A DNA stretch of 64,000 nucleotides from Saccopteryx bilineata (taxonomy: Eukaryota; Chordata; Mammalia; Chiroptera; Emballonuridae), in NCBI RefSeq assembly GCF_036850765.1, contig NC_089495.1:208928347-208992346 (forward strand), given 5' to 3'. The notes below the pieces were generated by a model. That model saw only the letters and a list, made by a program, of their open reading frames with translations, was not told the DNA's origin and did no database searches. Positions within the stretch are counted from its first letter, which is position 1. Every line of letters starts with the position of its first letter. Positions 32,100 to 44,142 of the stretch are shown piece after piece. A program made the position numbers and the translations under genes.

Positions 32100-32285
32100 C
32101 TAAGTGACCTTGAAGGCAAGTCCTTCCCCAGTTGGGTTTCCGGATGAGACCGCAGCCCTGGTGAATACCTGGATGGCAGCCTCGTAAGAAACTGCAGATG
32201 GGAACCAAGTGAACTCCCCTGGACTCTGGGCCACAGAACCGGTGAGACGACGAAGTCTGCCAGGTTTGGGGTGACGCCTGAGGCA
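32100..32285 (+). mobile_element. Decayed LTR remnant (probable)
   Basis: GGATGAGACCGCAGCCCTGG, then GGATGGCAGCCTCGTAAGAA, then GGGCCACAGAACCGGTGAGA keep the order of the 3' half of a common mammalian solo LTR (…GAGACC…CAGCCTTGTGAGA…CACAGAACTGTGAGAT…). Non-coding fossil. The family name is uncertain. Confidence 0.5.
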
Positions 32286-32289
32286 GCGA

Positions 32290-32950
32290 TGGAGGATGAA
32301 CACTCCTCCTACCCCGAGCTGGAGTCGAGATGTAGTTCTGCTGATCAGACGCTCTCGTCCAGATGTGGAAGACAGCAGGGGGGATGTCCTCTGGCTTCCT
32401 CTGGCTTGACACCTGCCAGCCTCTGTGTCCGGTCACCAGCCACTATCTCAGTGATGGTGGCCACCAGGGCCAGCCTGAGTGTCGTCACAGTTACAACACA
32501 AGGTACCCAAGTCCGGGAGCCCAGCCGAGAGATTGCAGCTTCCACATGCTTTGGCATCGGTATCTCTGTGTGTGTGTGGTGGTGGGGGGGGGGTCTCCCG
32601 ATTCCCACCTCCCCGTCGGCCCAAGAGGTGGTGGCTGCCACCAGGTCATGCCTGCAGAACCTGCTGCCCACGCTGGTCCAGTGTCCCCGCTCCTCCCCAC
32701 CCAGCCGCCTCACGAGCCCCAGACTCCCCAGAACAAGCCAGCCCCTGCTTCCCTGCCTCTCGTGGCTCCTGTCCCTTGCACCGGCATCTGGACTACTTCT
32801 TGCAACGCCGAGAAAGCCCTTCATTTTCTCACCAGGTTCCTGAGTGCTTTTGCTCAGTGAGGATTCAAGATACTTTGAATCTCAGCCAAATAGGAATTAG
32901 ACGACATAATCCTACATCAAGCGCATCCGGGGACGCTGTCGCCTACAGAG
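32290..32950. other. Unassigned sequence, no gene seen
   Basis: Includes a GT/G tract at about 32570-32592. Frames of 159-190 codons overlap on both strands and show no domain. Confidence 0.4.
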
Positions 32951-32954
32951 TGGT

Positions 32955-33130
32955 GCCGTAGAAATCCCTCGCTCCGCGGCTCCCGACAGCTCTGCGGAGC
33001 GGGCGCCCCCTCCGCCCGTCCCCACAGCCGAGGAAACCGAGACCCGAGGCGGCGAATGCACCGGCCAGGGTCAGGAGGGACAGAGCCCGGACTCCACCCC
33101 GGCCCCACGCCAGCTCTCGTCCTTCCCTCC
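32955..33130 (+). mobile_element. MIR fragment, GC-rich
   Basis: CCCCACAGCCGAGGAAACCG, then AGACCCGAGGCGGCGAATGC, then GGTCAGGAGGGACAGAGCCC, then GGACTCCACCCC follow the MIR core (CAGATGAGGAAACTGAGGC… through GGGATTCGAACCC). Heavily GC-shifted. Confidence 0.65.
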
Positions 33131-33134
33131 ACGC

Positions 33135-35090
33135 GGTGGGATTTCCTGCGACCTCTGGTTCTCGTGACTTCCTAAATCATGCCGCACTCAAAGCCCCCAC
33201 TTCCTACGAACACGAACCACCAGGCGAAGATGCTCATTAGGCATTATTTCCCCAAATTCCATTCCCAGGATGCCCGCTTGCTTGTCCAGTGAATGAAACC
33301 CTAGCAGGTGACCACCTGCCCGTCCCTGTGTCAATTTCTAAGAACAGGGGAGGCGTCGTCGACGGTCAAGTCAGAACCAGGCAGGTGCGAGGGGACAGGT
33401 TGGTGTTGGTGGGACCTTACTGAGTGACTCCCCGGGTGCGTCTAGGGGAATTTTGCTGGACTCCAGGTCCCCTGATGGTCCATCCATGGCTGGGATTAAA
33501 TGAGGGATAGAGGTTTGCCATGTTCACATGTTTCCCTGGAAGTCCTGGGGCAGAACTTCATTGCTCCTGGTGGTCAAGACCAAAATGGACACAACTTTCC
33601 AGATGAAGAGGCGATCGTCCGGCCTTTCCTGCTGCCGTTCTGTGAGGACGTGCCATCCATGTCTTCGTTTTTAATGTGGGGTCCTCCCCCCGCCCCGCTC
33701 CCCACCCACCCTGAACACCACGCCCGCTCCCCTGCTGGCCTGGGGTGGCTGGCACTGTGCTGCCTCCGCGAGACTGGTCCCCACCCCCCTCGCTCCAGAA
33801 CCCTCACCGCTCAAGACGTGCCTTGTTGCCTGGTAACAATTTCCACGGCCGCGTGAGAAGGAAACAGTTCCGCGAAGAGGATTGGTAAAGGCTGATAGCA
33901 ATTACGGGGAAGACACACACGCACCGGGGTGTGTGGGGGGGGAGCCAGGGAGCATTTTATTATTATTTAAAGAGGCTCACAGGCTCCTTGAAGCCGCTGT
34001 TGTGTCAACACGCCTTCCACACCCCTCGCTTCTGAGCCTCTTCAGAGAAGGCATGGCCGTCACTCAAACAGGGACACAGCTGGCCAACTGGTGTTGGACG
34101 CCCTCCTGGCTCCGGAGCTGGCTGTGAACGAGCAAGGGGGGAAGGCAGGCATTCTCCACTCAGATCACAGCCTTTCCTCCCAAAGCCGCCCCCGCCCCCC
34201 TCCCCACAGTGCTCCCCGCCAGGACACTGCAGCCAAAACCAAAGGGACCCTAAACTGCAGACCACCAACCCCTGCGTGTGGGGGTGTCCCGGGCTGAACT
34301 GTGATTCTTTAAGGGCATCGGCAAATGAAGGCTGTTTCCCCACGGAGCCCCGTCAAGTCCCGGGACCATAATATATATATATATATATCCTCGTTCAATG
34401 CTTCCCCAAGTTCATATACGCAGAGGGGGGCTCATGACTGCGGTTCCCTCCAGCCCGGAAAAGGGGATGTTTTGACAACGCAATCAAGCTTGCAGAAAGA
34501 CCGCCCCATTTGATCCTGAGACATTCCCCACCCTGTTCCCACTTTGATCTCGACGCTATTAAACTGAGCTCAGTACAGGCTAGAGCAGAATTATGCTGAA
34601 GCCGAGTTCATGGCTGATTAAATGATTTTTAATCATTTAAAAATGATCAAAGCACCAAGGTGACTGAGGAGACCCACCGGTTTCCCAGCCTCCATGCCGC
34701 TCCCGTTATCGGAGCAGATAACACCCTGTGGTCAGGGCGCCAGAGCCATCCGATTCATTGGAGGGTGTGTCGCAGCGTCTCTGGCCTCTACCCCTCCCCC
34801 CGAGTTGTTGCCCGTAGCAACTACCCACTTGTAACACACATGGCTCCAGACATTGTCGTGTGTCCCAGGGATGGGGGGGATAAAGTCACCGCCCCCCCCC
34901 CCCCCCCGCTGAGGACCACTCGGCTCGCTCAGATGTTGCCTCCACAGAAGGGTTTGAAGTGACCGTGACCTCCCGCCGACAGCCTTTGTCCCTACCTGAA
35001 CTACTGTGGTCCGTTTGGTGCTCCACACCTGTCCCCCCCCCAAACACACGCGTCGGAGCACAGAGACCCCATCCACCTTCAGGAGAGCGG
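33135..35090. other. Unassigned sequence with X-box-like motifs
   Basis: No gene recognised. Landmarks: X-box-like GTTGCCTGGTAAC at 33825-33837 and palindromic GTTGCCCGTAGCAAC at 34807-34821; an (AT)n tract at about 34370-34389; a 16-C run at 34892-34907. Confidence 0.45.
34616..34656. repeat. AT-rich inverted repeat
   Basis: ATTAAATGATTTTTAATCAT followed by TTAAAAATGATCA contains overlapping dyads built on AATGATT / AATCATT. The sequence is locally self-complementary and stands out from GC-rich flanks. Confidence 0.75.
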
Positions 35091-35096
35091 CACCCA

Positions 35097-35155
35097 CTGT
35101 GCGGACACCGGCTCCTGGCACGTAGCGGGTGCTCGGCAAATATTTGTTGAACGAT
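35097..35155 (-). mobile_element. LINE-2 3' fragment, reverse orientation
   Basis: CTCCTGGCACGTAGCGGGTG followed by CTCGGCAAATATTTGTTGAA is the complement of the LINE-2 3' end. Short. Confidence 0.65.
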
Positions 35156-35371
35156 CAGTACCCGTTCTCAGTGCAGTGGTTTTAAGAGGTGACTGTGCAA
35201 GCCGGCACCTGACTCCGGGAACTTTCCCGTGGCCTGGAGAATAATCACGTCGGTGTTGTGTGACTGAAGCAGTGGTCAGAGTCAGACTTACGAGCAGATA
35301 ACAGACAGGAGGTTCCAGCATCTTCTGGGAAATGAGATTCAGGAATAGGCTCAACTTCCAGGTGTGGCCAC

Positions 35372-35540
35372 ATCCTTTCTTCCTTTCCTTTCCTTCCTTC
35401 CCTCCCTCCCTCCCTCCCTTCTTCCCTCCCTCCCTCCCTCCCTCCCTCCTTCCTTCCTTCCTTCCTTCCCTCCCTCCCACCTTCCTTCCTTCCTTCCTTC
35501 CTTCCTCCTTCCTTCCTTCCTTCCTTCCTTCCTCTCTTTT
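35372..35540. repeat. Polypyrimidine (TTCC/CTCC)n tract
   Basis: About 170 bp of nearly pure pyrimidine on the plus strand, built from TTCC and CTCC words. Long homopurine/homopyrimidine mirror-like tracts can adopt triplex (H-DNA) structure. The long frames in it are artefacts. Confidence 0.97.
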
Positions 35541-35697
35541 ATTTTATTAGTCATTTAACTTCAAACTTTTAGTAAAACATTCCACATATGCTAAAGTTCA
35601 CTTCTTTTTATCCCTACATACCTTTGCCCTCTTTTCTACCCTCAGTTGCCAGAGGAAACTGATAAAGTAATTTTGCTGTGTAGCCTGTGGCTTTTGC

Positions 35698-35951
35698 GTA
35701 GGATCTGTGTGGGGACGTGTGTGTTGTCACTGGCAGATCGTGCACAGGACTGTGTGAGCCTGTCTGTATCTTGGCCTCCTCGGTAGGATCTGTGTGGGGA
35801 CGTGTGTGTTGTAACTGGTAGATCGTGCACAGGACTGTGTGAGCCTGTCTGTATCTTGGCCTCCTCGGTAGGATCTGTGTGGGACGTGTGTGTTGTAACT
35901 GGCAGATCGTGCACAGGACTGTGTGAGCCTGTCTGTATCTTGGCCTCCTCG
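35698..35951. repeat. Tandem array, 3 copies of 84-85 bp
   Basis: GTAGGATCTGTGTGGG begins at 35698, 35783 and 35868, and a partial fourth start lies at 35952. Each copy carries GATCGTGCACAGGACTGTGT and TGTCTGTATCTTGGCCTCCT. Copies are nearly identical, apart from one missing G in copy three and a few substitutions. Confidence 0.96.
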
Positions 35952-35954
35952 GTA

Positions 35955-36290
35955 GACCGTGAGTTTTGTAGCTCTGTCCGTGCTGCTCTACATGGTCTGG
36001 TCTGTTCATAACCTCCACGTCCTGGTGGTCCTCACTCTATCCCCTCCCAATGACAAACATCTTTATCCTGCAGTTTCCCTGTTCCTAGAAAGCTGTGGTG
36101 GCCGCCTTATGCACTGTCCTGTGGACGCCATGAGCTGGAACTCAGGGCGGAGTTGCTGAGTGGAGACCTACTGTTTCCCAGGGGTCCCCACGCTGCAAAT
36201 CACCCTCCGAGGACCGAGCACCCACCCCCTGCGTGACGTCCTCCCTTCCATCCCCATCACGTGCCATTCCCAGAATTCCCTGTTCCTCTG
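35955..36290. other. Unassigned sequence, no gene seen
   Basis: No recognisable feature. Confidence 0.35.
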
Positions 36291-36292
36291 GC

Positions 36293-36594
36293 CAGTCTGA
36301 CTGGTGTGGCAGTCTGACCAGTGTGGCAGTCTGACTGGCGTGGCAGTCTGACCAGTGTGGTGACCGGTGTGGCAGTCTGACCAGTGTGGCAGTCTGACCA
36401 GTGTGGTGACCGGTGTGGCAGTCTGACCAGTGTGACAGTCTGACCAGTGTGGCAGTCTGACCAGTGTGGCGACCAGTGTGACAGTCTGACCGGTGTGGCA
36501 GTCTGACCGGTGTGGCAGTCTGACCGGTGTGGCAACCGGCGTGGCAGTCTGACTGGCGTGGCAGTCTGGCCGGCGTGGCAGTCTGACCGGCGGG
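36293..36594. repeat. Minisatellite, about 17-bp unit
   Basis: CAGTCTGACCAGTGTGG-type units repeat, with C/T and A/G variants (CTGACTGGCG, CTGACCGGTG). Shorter interposed units such as GTGACCGGTGTGG break the period in several places. About 17 copies are present. Frames of 190-208 codons on the minus strand are by-products. Confidence 0.96.
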
Positions 36595-36599
36595 GCAGG

Positions 36600-37455
36600 G
36601 TGCTCCGGTCTTGTGCACATTGCATCTCCCCAAGTTCCAGGGCGGCAGCAGAGTGTCCCCGTGTGTCTCCCTGACCCTTGACTGTGAGCTGATGGTTCTG
36701 ATGTGTCTGCTCTCCCCCCCCCCCTCGAAACCCCTCCCCAGATAAGATGCATTTGACAACCAGGGCAAGTGTGTCTAGTGACGGCTTTGGTTGTCTCTCC
36801 CCGAACAGCATATTTGAGGATGATAAAATCATCTTCAGGGATGTACCTTTTACATATTAATCTTTGTGTTTGATGCCGGCTAATTTACAAAGCACAGGTC
36901 TGGAAATTGAACAAATCCATTACTGACAGCTGCCGTCTGGACGGTTCACTTCCTATTCTTTTATCCAGAGAGGGAAAAGCAGCAAACCAGAGGAGTTTGT
37001 TCTTTAAAAAAAAAGAAAAAGAAAGAAAGAAAAAGAAAAGGGATGGAAAGGAAGAAGAGAAGGAAACAGTGGGAAGCCCCCCCGCCCCACACGGAGCTGC
37101 CACAGGGGCGCTCGAAGCTGGGCCCGGTCAGCTTCCCCAGCTCACCCCTCCCTGGGTCATCACCTCCCTGAGAGGTCCTGGGCGTTGGTGTATCAGGGGT
37201 GCCAGTCAGCATCGGACACGGGGCAGAGGGTCCCCAGCCGGTAGGCGTGCCGTGGGGTCTGATGGTCAGTATTAATGGCAAAGGCCCCCAGCAATGCTGG
37301 CTCACACTTTGGGATCCACCGAGGCAGGAGGGGTTTCAGTGCAGGTGAGGGAGAGACAGCAGCCCCACGGTGTCCCCCGCCCGTGCCCACGCGTGCACAC
37401 ACTGAGACCAACCCACATGTCCTGCAGCCCTGGCTCCTCTCATCTCCCCCATCTC
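36600..37455. other. Unassigned sequence, no gene seen
   Basis: Includes a run of 10 C at 36715-36724 and an A/G-rich tract at about 37006-37070. No gene recognised. Confidence 0.4.
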
Positions 37456-37456
37456 C

Positions 37457-37592
37457 TACACGTGTGTGTGTGCATGTGTGCATGTGTGTGTTCGTGCGCA
37501 TGTGTGTGTGCATGTGTGTATGTGCGTGTGTGTGCATGTGTGTATGTGCATGTGTGTGCGTGTGTGTGTGTGCGCACACATGTGTGTGTGGG
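37457..37592. repeat. Interrupted (TG)n microsatellite
   Basis: TG repeats with CATG and CGTG interruptions, about 135 bp. It is the complementary composition to the CA array at 24 kb but without a regular higher-order period. Confidence 0.95.
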
Positions 37593-37624
37593 GGGCCAGG
37601 AATAACAGCTACTAATAACAGTAA

Positions 37625-37920
37625 CATCTAACACTGACGGAGGGCCCGCTCCCTGCTAAGAGATAGGATGCCCCCGTAACAAGGACAGTAATGATAACAC
37701 AAATAATCATAATGACTCACACCGTGTACTCAGCACCTCCGTCTTGGGGCCCATGTCGCGCTCAACAAGTTGTACCATCTTTCAACTGGCGCTCACGGTG
37801 CCCCTGGACAGTGGGTCCCCATCCCGCATTGTCAGATGGAAAGGGGAAATCTTGCAGAGTTTAACTAACTGGCCAAAGGCCTTGGTGCTGAGGACAGCCA
37901 CAGGGGAGACCCAAGTCCAG
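37625..37920 (+). mobile_element. MIR fragment
   Basis: The region preserves a long part of MIR with insertions: ACGGAGGGCCCGCTCCCTGC, then ACAGTAATGATAACAC, then CATTGTCAGATGGAAAGGGG, then TTTAACTAACTGGCCAAAGG. Diverged. Confidence 0.55.
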
Positions 37921-37924
37921 GGTG

Positions 37925-39618
37925 CTGTGCAGAGCACTTCAGGACCACGGCCAGCGCACCAGGAGCCGCCTCCAGGGAGGCCAGGTGCCCTGAGGCATGC
38001 TGTCACCCGCCACCACCCAGCACGGGACTGTGTCCCTTCTCCCCCAGGGCCAGCAGCTTCAGGAGGACACAAAGGGGGGAAGTCCTGCTCCTGTGGGGCC
38101 AACAGAATTCCCCTCATCGCTCAACGCCCCGGAATCTCTCTTATCCCACTAAGTGTGCAGAGTTTCAAGCCAACAGAGAGAAAGAAGACAACAGAGAGCC
38201 TGTCTGCCGTGTCATTGCGGGTGTCACCACAGGCAGGAAGGGGCCCGGCCAACCTGACTCCCGTCCCTGTGGCCGCAAAGGGCCGACGTGTGTGTGGCCC
38301 CCACGGAAAGCCTCCCTCTCCTGCCTGCTCCAAGGTCTTGGCTGTCGAAAGGAAAGGAAAGCCTCGATTAACAACATGTTCCCGTGACAGGATGAACGAA
38401 CGTCCTCTCGGACCCGCCCAGACTTTATTGTGAGAGATTCCGTCGGCTGGAAGGGACCGTGGCGGCTCCGCGGTGAGCCTGCAGCCTCGGTGTCCGGAGG
38501 GAAGTCCCCCGGAACTCCCCAATGGTGCTTTTCCTCTTCTTTTTCTATTTTAAAAGGAAAAAAATATTTTTTTTCCTGGAAAGTTGGTAAAACAATGAAA
38601 ATATAAGGATTCCTTTTTGTGGGGGGAGGTGGGGATCCAAATCACTAAAGCAGCCTCCAGGATGGACCGGTGCCTTTCTAGAACTTCTGAGAAAAGGGGA
38701 CAGGAACGGGGAGCTGTCACAGGGCTTTGCAACATCAGATCTGGACAAGAGCGGAGGGCGCGACAGGTCAAGAGGTCCTTGCCCTCTGGGTGACGCACGC
38801 GGGCGTCGAAGGGATCGTCTCTGGGCCTGTGATGGTGTGACAGCAGGGAGGACCCAGCATTTGCAGCCCCCTCGGCTGGTTCACGGGAGCAAAGCCTGCT
38901 CTCACCGGGAAGATGATGTTCTTCCCCCATTCCGGGGACCCGTGCGACATAAGACATGGGGGCACTTTCTACACTGGATGGCCCACGTCAGCGGTGGTGG
39001 TCTTCATCACCTGGTCATCACGACTCACAACTCAGGAGAGTACTCTAACTCCCCGCTTTGGGCCCCTTTTAATCGCCCAGCTGACCATGAGATTAGGGGG
39101 CTCAGCCGTGGGCAGAAAGGTCTCCGGAAACAAACGTTGGTTGATTAAGGAGGTTCTGTCTTTTCTCCCCTTTTCTTCTTCATCCTCTGTGAATTCTCTG
39201 CCCCGGGTCAGTCTCGGAAATGCTTGCTCTGGGAGGGTGGCCAGCTGGTCAAGACACGGGGTCCCACCCAACCCCACCTGCTTCCCTGCAGAGGTCACGT
39301 GGACCAGCCGTGCACCACAGACACCTCCCTCCCCAATTCCTCCAGCCGCCTCCCAAGAACAGAAAGGAGGACCAGCCGGGCACACCGGCGTTGGGGACAG
39401 GGTGCAGGGACGGACTTCCATCTGTCCTGAGAGCCATCTCCCCTGAGCCTCACACACACAGGGAGCTCAGACACCATCCAGCCATCACCGCTTTTATCTG
39501 TCCTCCATCCTTCTAGATGGCGGCGCTTTTTATACTGTGGCGAATTAATTATCCGGAATTGTCAGAAATAGCCTCAGATCTCCCAGCTGTTGCCCCTGCC
39601 CATTTGTGAGGAAGTGGC

Positions 39619-39661
<43 letters not shown>

Positions 39662-40430
39662 TGTGGAATCCTTGGTCAGAGGTCAAGGATGGTCAGAGGG
39701 ATGAAAAGGCATTTGCTCCAGCCAGATTGAACGTGCTTTATAGGTAATTATATAATCATCCAGCGCTTTGCGGGGACACGTCTCAGCTGCCCAACCTCAG
39801 GAGTGAACCCTGACAGCAGAAGATTGTGGGTAATTCTGTGTGTTTGGGTGCCGTTTCCATAGTAATAAGTGTAATTATTAATGAAGAAAGACTGTTGTGC
39901 CAGGAAATTCAGTCAATAAATAACCTTACATTTTCTTTCTTTCTTTTTTTTTTTTAATTGAGATCTCATGCAGAAAGAAACGTGTGCAGACCATCACAGC
40001 CTCTGTTGTTTTTTTTTCTCTCTCTTAGCTTATCTTGCAGGGGAGATGTCATTCTCGAGTTAATTAAACTCACAAGGAATCACGGCCCACAGGGCTGTGT
40101 TCTTAGCAGTGATCCCAAATGCCAAGGAGCTTGTGAATCTCTTGAACAAGAGAGAGGTCAGGATCACCCACGTGCTCTGAAGACAAGTGGCTGGCTCTGC
40201 CCCTCCCCCGCCCCGCCAGTTCCTCAGGCCCGTGAGCGGTTCAGCGCCGCACACACGGTCGTAAGGCAGAGAAGGTGGTCCAGCCTCTTCGGCAATCACT
40301 GTCCCCCGTTTCTCTCACACCAGGCAGTCGGGCACATCTGGGACCCCGGCCCCAAACCAGGGGGACCCCAGAGGCCGACATCCTCTCCTGCTTTCTGGCG
40401 GGTGGAACAATGAGGTGAAGCCCACCTGCC
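37925..40430. other. Unassigned sequence, no gene seen
   Basis: Landmarks: (CT)n(GT)n tract at 39619-39664; an AT-rich stretch at 39725-39960 with GTTTCCATAGTAAT at 39853-39866 (X-box-like) and TAATTATTAATGAA. A 229-codon plus frame at 37744-38433 has no recognisable domain and overlaps the MIR at its start. Confidence 0.4.
39619..39664. repeat. Compound (CT)n(GT)n microsatellite
   Basis: CT repeats run straight into GT repeats. Length-variable dinucleotide tract. Confidence 0.95.
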
Positions 40431-40434
40431 GATG

Positions 40435-40478
40435 GTGTCTCTGTGTCCCCTCTGTGTCCCCTCTGTGTCCCCTCTGTT
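40435..40478. repeat. Short 11-bp tandem repeat
   Basis: GTCTCTGTGTCC followed by three to four CCTCTGTGTCC units. Confidence 0.9.
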
Positions 40479-40597
40479 GTGGGTGGGGGCGGCATCCACA
40501 CCTGCACGGGGGGTATCCTAGGTGGGCTCGTCCACTGTCAGCAGACCGTCTCGTCGGCGGGCCGGGGCAGCCTCTGCTCCACGGTCCCGTTAACTCC

Positions 40598-40670
40598 TGC
40601 GTCGTCCGTGCCTGGCACGGCACCCGGCCTAGCGTGGGCACGCAGCAGATATTTGCTGAATGCATAATCA
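40598..40670 (-). mobile_element. LINE-2 3' fragment, reverse orientation
   Basis: CGTGCCTGGCACGGCACCCG, then CGCAGCAGATATTTGCTGAA, is the complement of the LINE-2 3' end. Confidence 0.65.
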
Positions 40671-40679
40671 AAAAGTTCC

Positions 40680-41870
40680 CAATCAATTCTATACACGGCA
40701 GGAAACATCCCTGTCAGCCTCGCCGAGTTCTGTGTGAAGTCAGCGAAGGGGAAGGAAATTGCAGGAGGAAAATGTTTGCAAGTTCTTTGTTTTCGATCAA
40801 AACGAAAAAAATAAATAAAAGGAAAGGAAGAAACAGGGAGCGTACTGAGCCCACGGACGCCGCCGTACACGCTTTGCATTTTGGCTCCTACACTTTTTGT
40901 CCAAAGCGGCAGTTGGTCATCTCTAAGCTGCAGGCAGAGTTTAGCCCAACCCTTGATTCTGCAAAAAGAGCCTTTCCCTGGACGTGATCACACCCACGGA
41001 TTTACACACCTGGCTGTTCCCCCCCCCCAGGACGGCAGAGCAGAGACCCCCCTCACCCTGCCACCCACGCCCGGCATTCACAACTGAACATGGCTACGAC
41101 CTGGCCCTTTGCAGGAGGAATTGCCGTGGAGGGACATCAGTGCACAGAGAATGTGGACAGGCTGAACTCCTGATGAGACACCCAGGCACAGCTGGGAGCA
41201 GCTGTGGGGGGACAGGGAGCTATTCTCTGTAGCACCCTGAGACCGCGTCACCCGTCACCTGAGGGACACTCCGGTGCAGACAAGGCACAGCTCCAAAACG
41301 CCGGGGAGGGCAGGACCGACAGCCCACGCTGCTCCCGGGGCACTCAGTGCCCATTTTTTGAGGGGGGGGGGGTCGTAACTTCCAGTGTTTCCAGGGGAAG
41401 CCACCAGTGATCACCTCCGTGTGGCCCACTCCCATGCGCCCGACGCCTCTGTGAATCAGAAACAGATGATGGACACTTTGGTTTTATTTTTCATTTTTTA
41501 AGGAACAATAACACCAGGGAGGGTATGAGTCACACTGTTTCTTTTCTCCTCTACAATCTGTACTCACTCCATTGTTCACCAATTCAAAGCATTCAAATAA
41601 AGATCATCTCGCCTACCCCAGAGCAATTATGTGTATCAAAGACCACGCGGACTGGTAGACACCGCCCTGGTGCCGTCTGCTTTGGACTGCACGCGGGAAG
41701 GTGTATCTATAGTAACAGCGCACAGGCATCCGAGTCCAGCTACTGCGTTTCCCGATAATGGGCCCATTAACAAAATAGCAGTTTGATTTCCGATCACGCT
41801 TAATGATACCCTTTTGTGGAACTAGCGTCCACACATACCGTCGTGTTCAAATAGGCCATTACAGGCGGAG
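40680..41870. other. Unassigned sequence, no gene seen
   Basis: No exon or repeat recognised. Confidence 0.4.
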
Positions 41871-41874
41871 GGAC

Positions 41875-42200
41875 ACGGGTGGGGGCTCAGAGGGAGGGGG
41901 TGACGGCGGCGGCGGCACGGTGGGTGTCTCAGACGCAGCCAGAACTCGCTGCGGGAACTGCGGCTGCGGACACGTGGGAGCACTGCAGGCGGGGAAGGGC
42001 CGGCCTGCCCACAGTCTGCGTGCCCTGCCCCGCAGGAGAAGGGAGGACCCAGGCAAGCCCGCCGCAGGGTTCTCAGTTAGTCCTGGCCATCAGGCCCGCT
42101 AGACCTTTGGAGCGTGAAGGTTCAAAGAGACGGGGAGGCAGCCCCGTCTGTGTCCGCGCTGTGCCCATCTGCGCGTGCGCGCGCCCCTCCGGAGAATGCA
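41875..42200. promoter_or_regulatory. CpG-rich patch with NRF1-like motif
   Basis: A local CpG cluster beginning with GACGGCGGCGGCGGCACGG (about 41903) and including GAACTGCGGCTGCGGACACG. It ends with TGCGCGTGCGCGCGCC at 42170-42185, which resembles the NRF1 palindrome TGCGCATGCGC. A 144-codon plus-strand frame (41879-42313) lies over it but shows no domain. It could be a small CpG island or simply GC-rich unique DNA. No TATA box or exon is defined. Confidence 0.3.
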
Positions 42201-42204
42201 CCAA

Positions 42205-44140
42205 GTCATCGACGGCCCCTTTGAGATGGAGCTGTAGCTGCAGCCCAGACGAGCTGCCTTTTGTGCACGTCTCGTGCCTCAAACCTTTGGATGTTAAAAC
42301 TGGGCAAAAGTAACCTTTGAGCTGGGCCTAAAGCAACATTGTATCCCAAACAACTGTTTGCAAAAGTAACAACAACAAAGAAAACACAACACGGTCATAT
42401 TAGGATACAAGATGGAAAATTTCAAACATTGTTTCGAGTCAGCGTCTGTTACCTTATCTGCACCTCATAGCAGCGCCTTACAGATGGAATTGTTCCCTTG
42501 TCTTTCTGGTAAACACGCATCACCTTTGTCTCCTCGTTAGAACACTATTTGAGGAAGCCACGCTTGGCTCCATCCACGTGGATAAACAAAAGAGTGAGAC
42601 CCCTGGGCTCCCGCTACACTCCCCTCCCAGAAACTAGCACCTTCCTGTCCTGCAGTTCCATCATTGTCCCCTGGGGTTCTTATAAATCCACCTTGTATCC
42701 TGCGCCACTTGGCAAACAGTGAGCCCCCCAAGCGGAGGGACCTATCCTAGTGACCTCCGGGCTTCTCGCAGTCCTGGAAAAGCTTCCTTCGGAGTTCAGT
42801 TCCGAGAAACACAACCTTCCAGCAACGGGCACCACTTGTATCAGGAGCCTCTGCCCGAGAGCTGTGAGGTCCGGCTCTGCCCAACTATATTGGTCTTACC
42901 TGACCCCAAATGGCCACTGCTCCATGGGCGGGCCTGGCGGGCGTAGCACTCCGCTGAGCCGGGCAGCCTGGCGCTGACTGGGGAAGGGGGAGTGGCTTCG
43001 CCTCCAGCGAGCGCCTTCTTTCATAATGGATTTTAAGTGGTTCTGCTGTGGCACTTCCTCGTCCTCTGTCCTGAAAGCTCCCTCCATCTCAGCAGCAGGA
43101 CGCACCGCCGTGCAGGAGGGAGGGGAAGACATCCCAATGCGAGTGAGGTCCATATCGTCCAGGACCCCTTTCCCAGTTAGAAGCTGGCGGCACCATCCCT
43201 CACCTGTCCTCTTTCCACATCTCTGAGAAAGCAAGCTTCTGTTCATTTGGAAGCCAGCGCTGCCCCCCCCCACCCCCGGCCTGGTGAGAGACTTGGGGCA
43301 CACCAAAGGCAGTGTGAGCCTTCCAGAAATCCTTCCCCCCCTCCACCACCACCACCCAGCCACCTCTGTGGGCGGAGCCTCAGCCCCAGCCTTCAGCCAG
43401 GAGCCCTAGGTAGGGTTGAGCGCACCTGCCTCAGCTTGGAGTTCAGGCAAGGTTTCCCAGCGTCCAGGCTGGAGCCTGAGGGGCAGACCAGGCCACCCTG
43501 TCTACAGCATCATTGGATTTCCCCGAAGGACACGACCAGGGACGAATGTGCTAGGCTGTGAGTTACACCGTGGTAATTGCCGTGAAAGATTTTACAATGA
43601 GAGACCAGTGGTTAAAATAATAGTAATGATTTTAAAAAAATGCAACAGCCACAAGATGGGCTATGAAGCAAATTCAGTCTCAGAAAAAATTTATTTGGAG
43701 AATGTGGAACACACCCGTGCTGGTTGAACACCAGAAAAGTAAGTCAGACGTTTGCATTCGGGCCCAGACCCGGGGAGGAGCCCACACTCTGGCGGGAGAC
43801 CCCAAGAGGAAGCCGGGGCTGCCAGAGACCCCCATTTCTTCCCCATAGCTGCCCGCACTTTCCAAGAACGAACTTAAAAATGTGAGTTTCTTTTGTGATC
43901 AGGAAAAAGCCACGTTTTTATAAGTAAATAAGAATTTAGGGGGAAAGGCTGCGTTACCGAGAGATGGGGACGCACCTTCTCGCCGTCCAGGTGAGCTCCG
44001 GGCGGACGCCTTCTTCGGCCCGCGGGCACCAGAATCACATCACAGAAATTCGAGATGAGCCTAACTATATCGAGTTTCAGACGGAGCTCCCCCCAAAGTT
44101 CTCCCCCCCCCACCCCATGTGGTCTCCAGGCCCAGGCACC
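42205..44140. other. Unassigned sequence, no gene seen
   Basis: No exon or named repeat. A MIR-like CTTACAGATGGAATTGTTCC word lies at about 42477. Confidence 0.4.
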
Positions 44141-44142
44141 TC

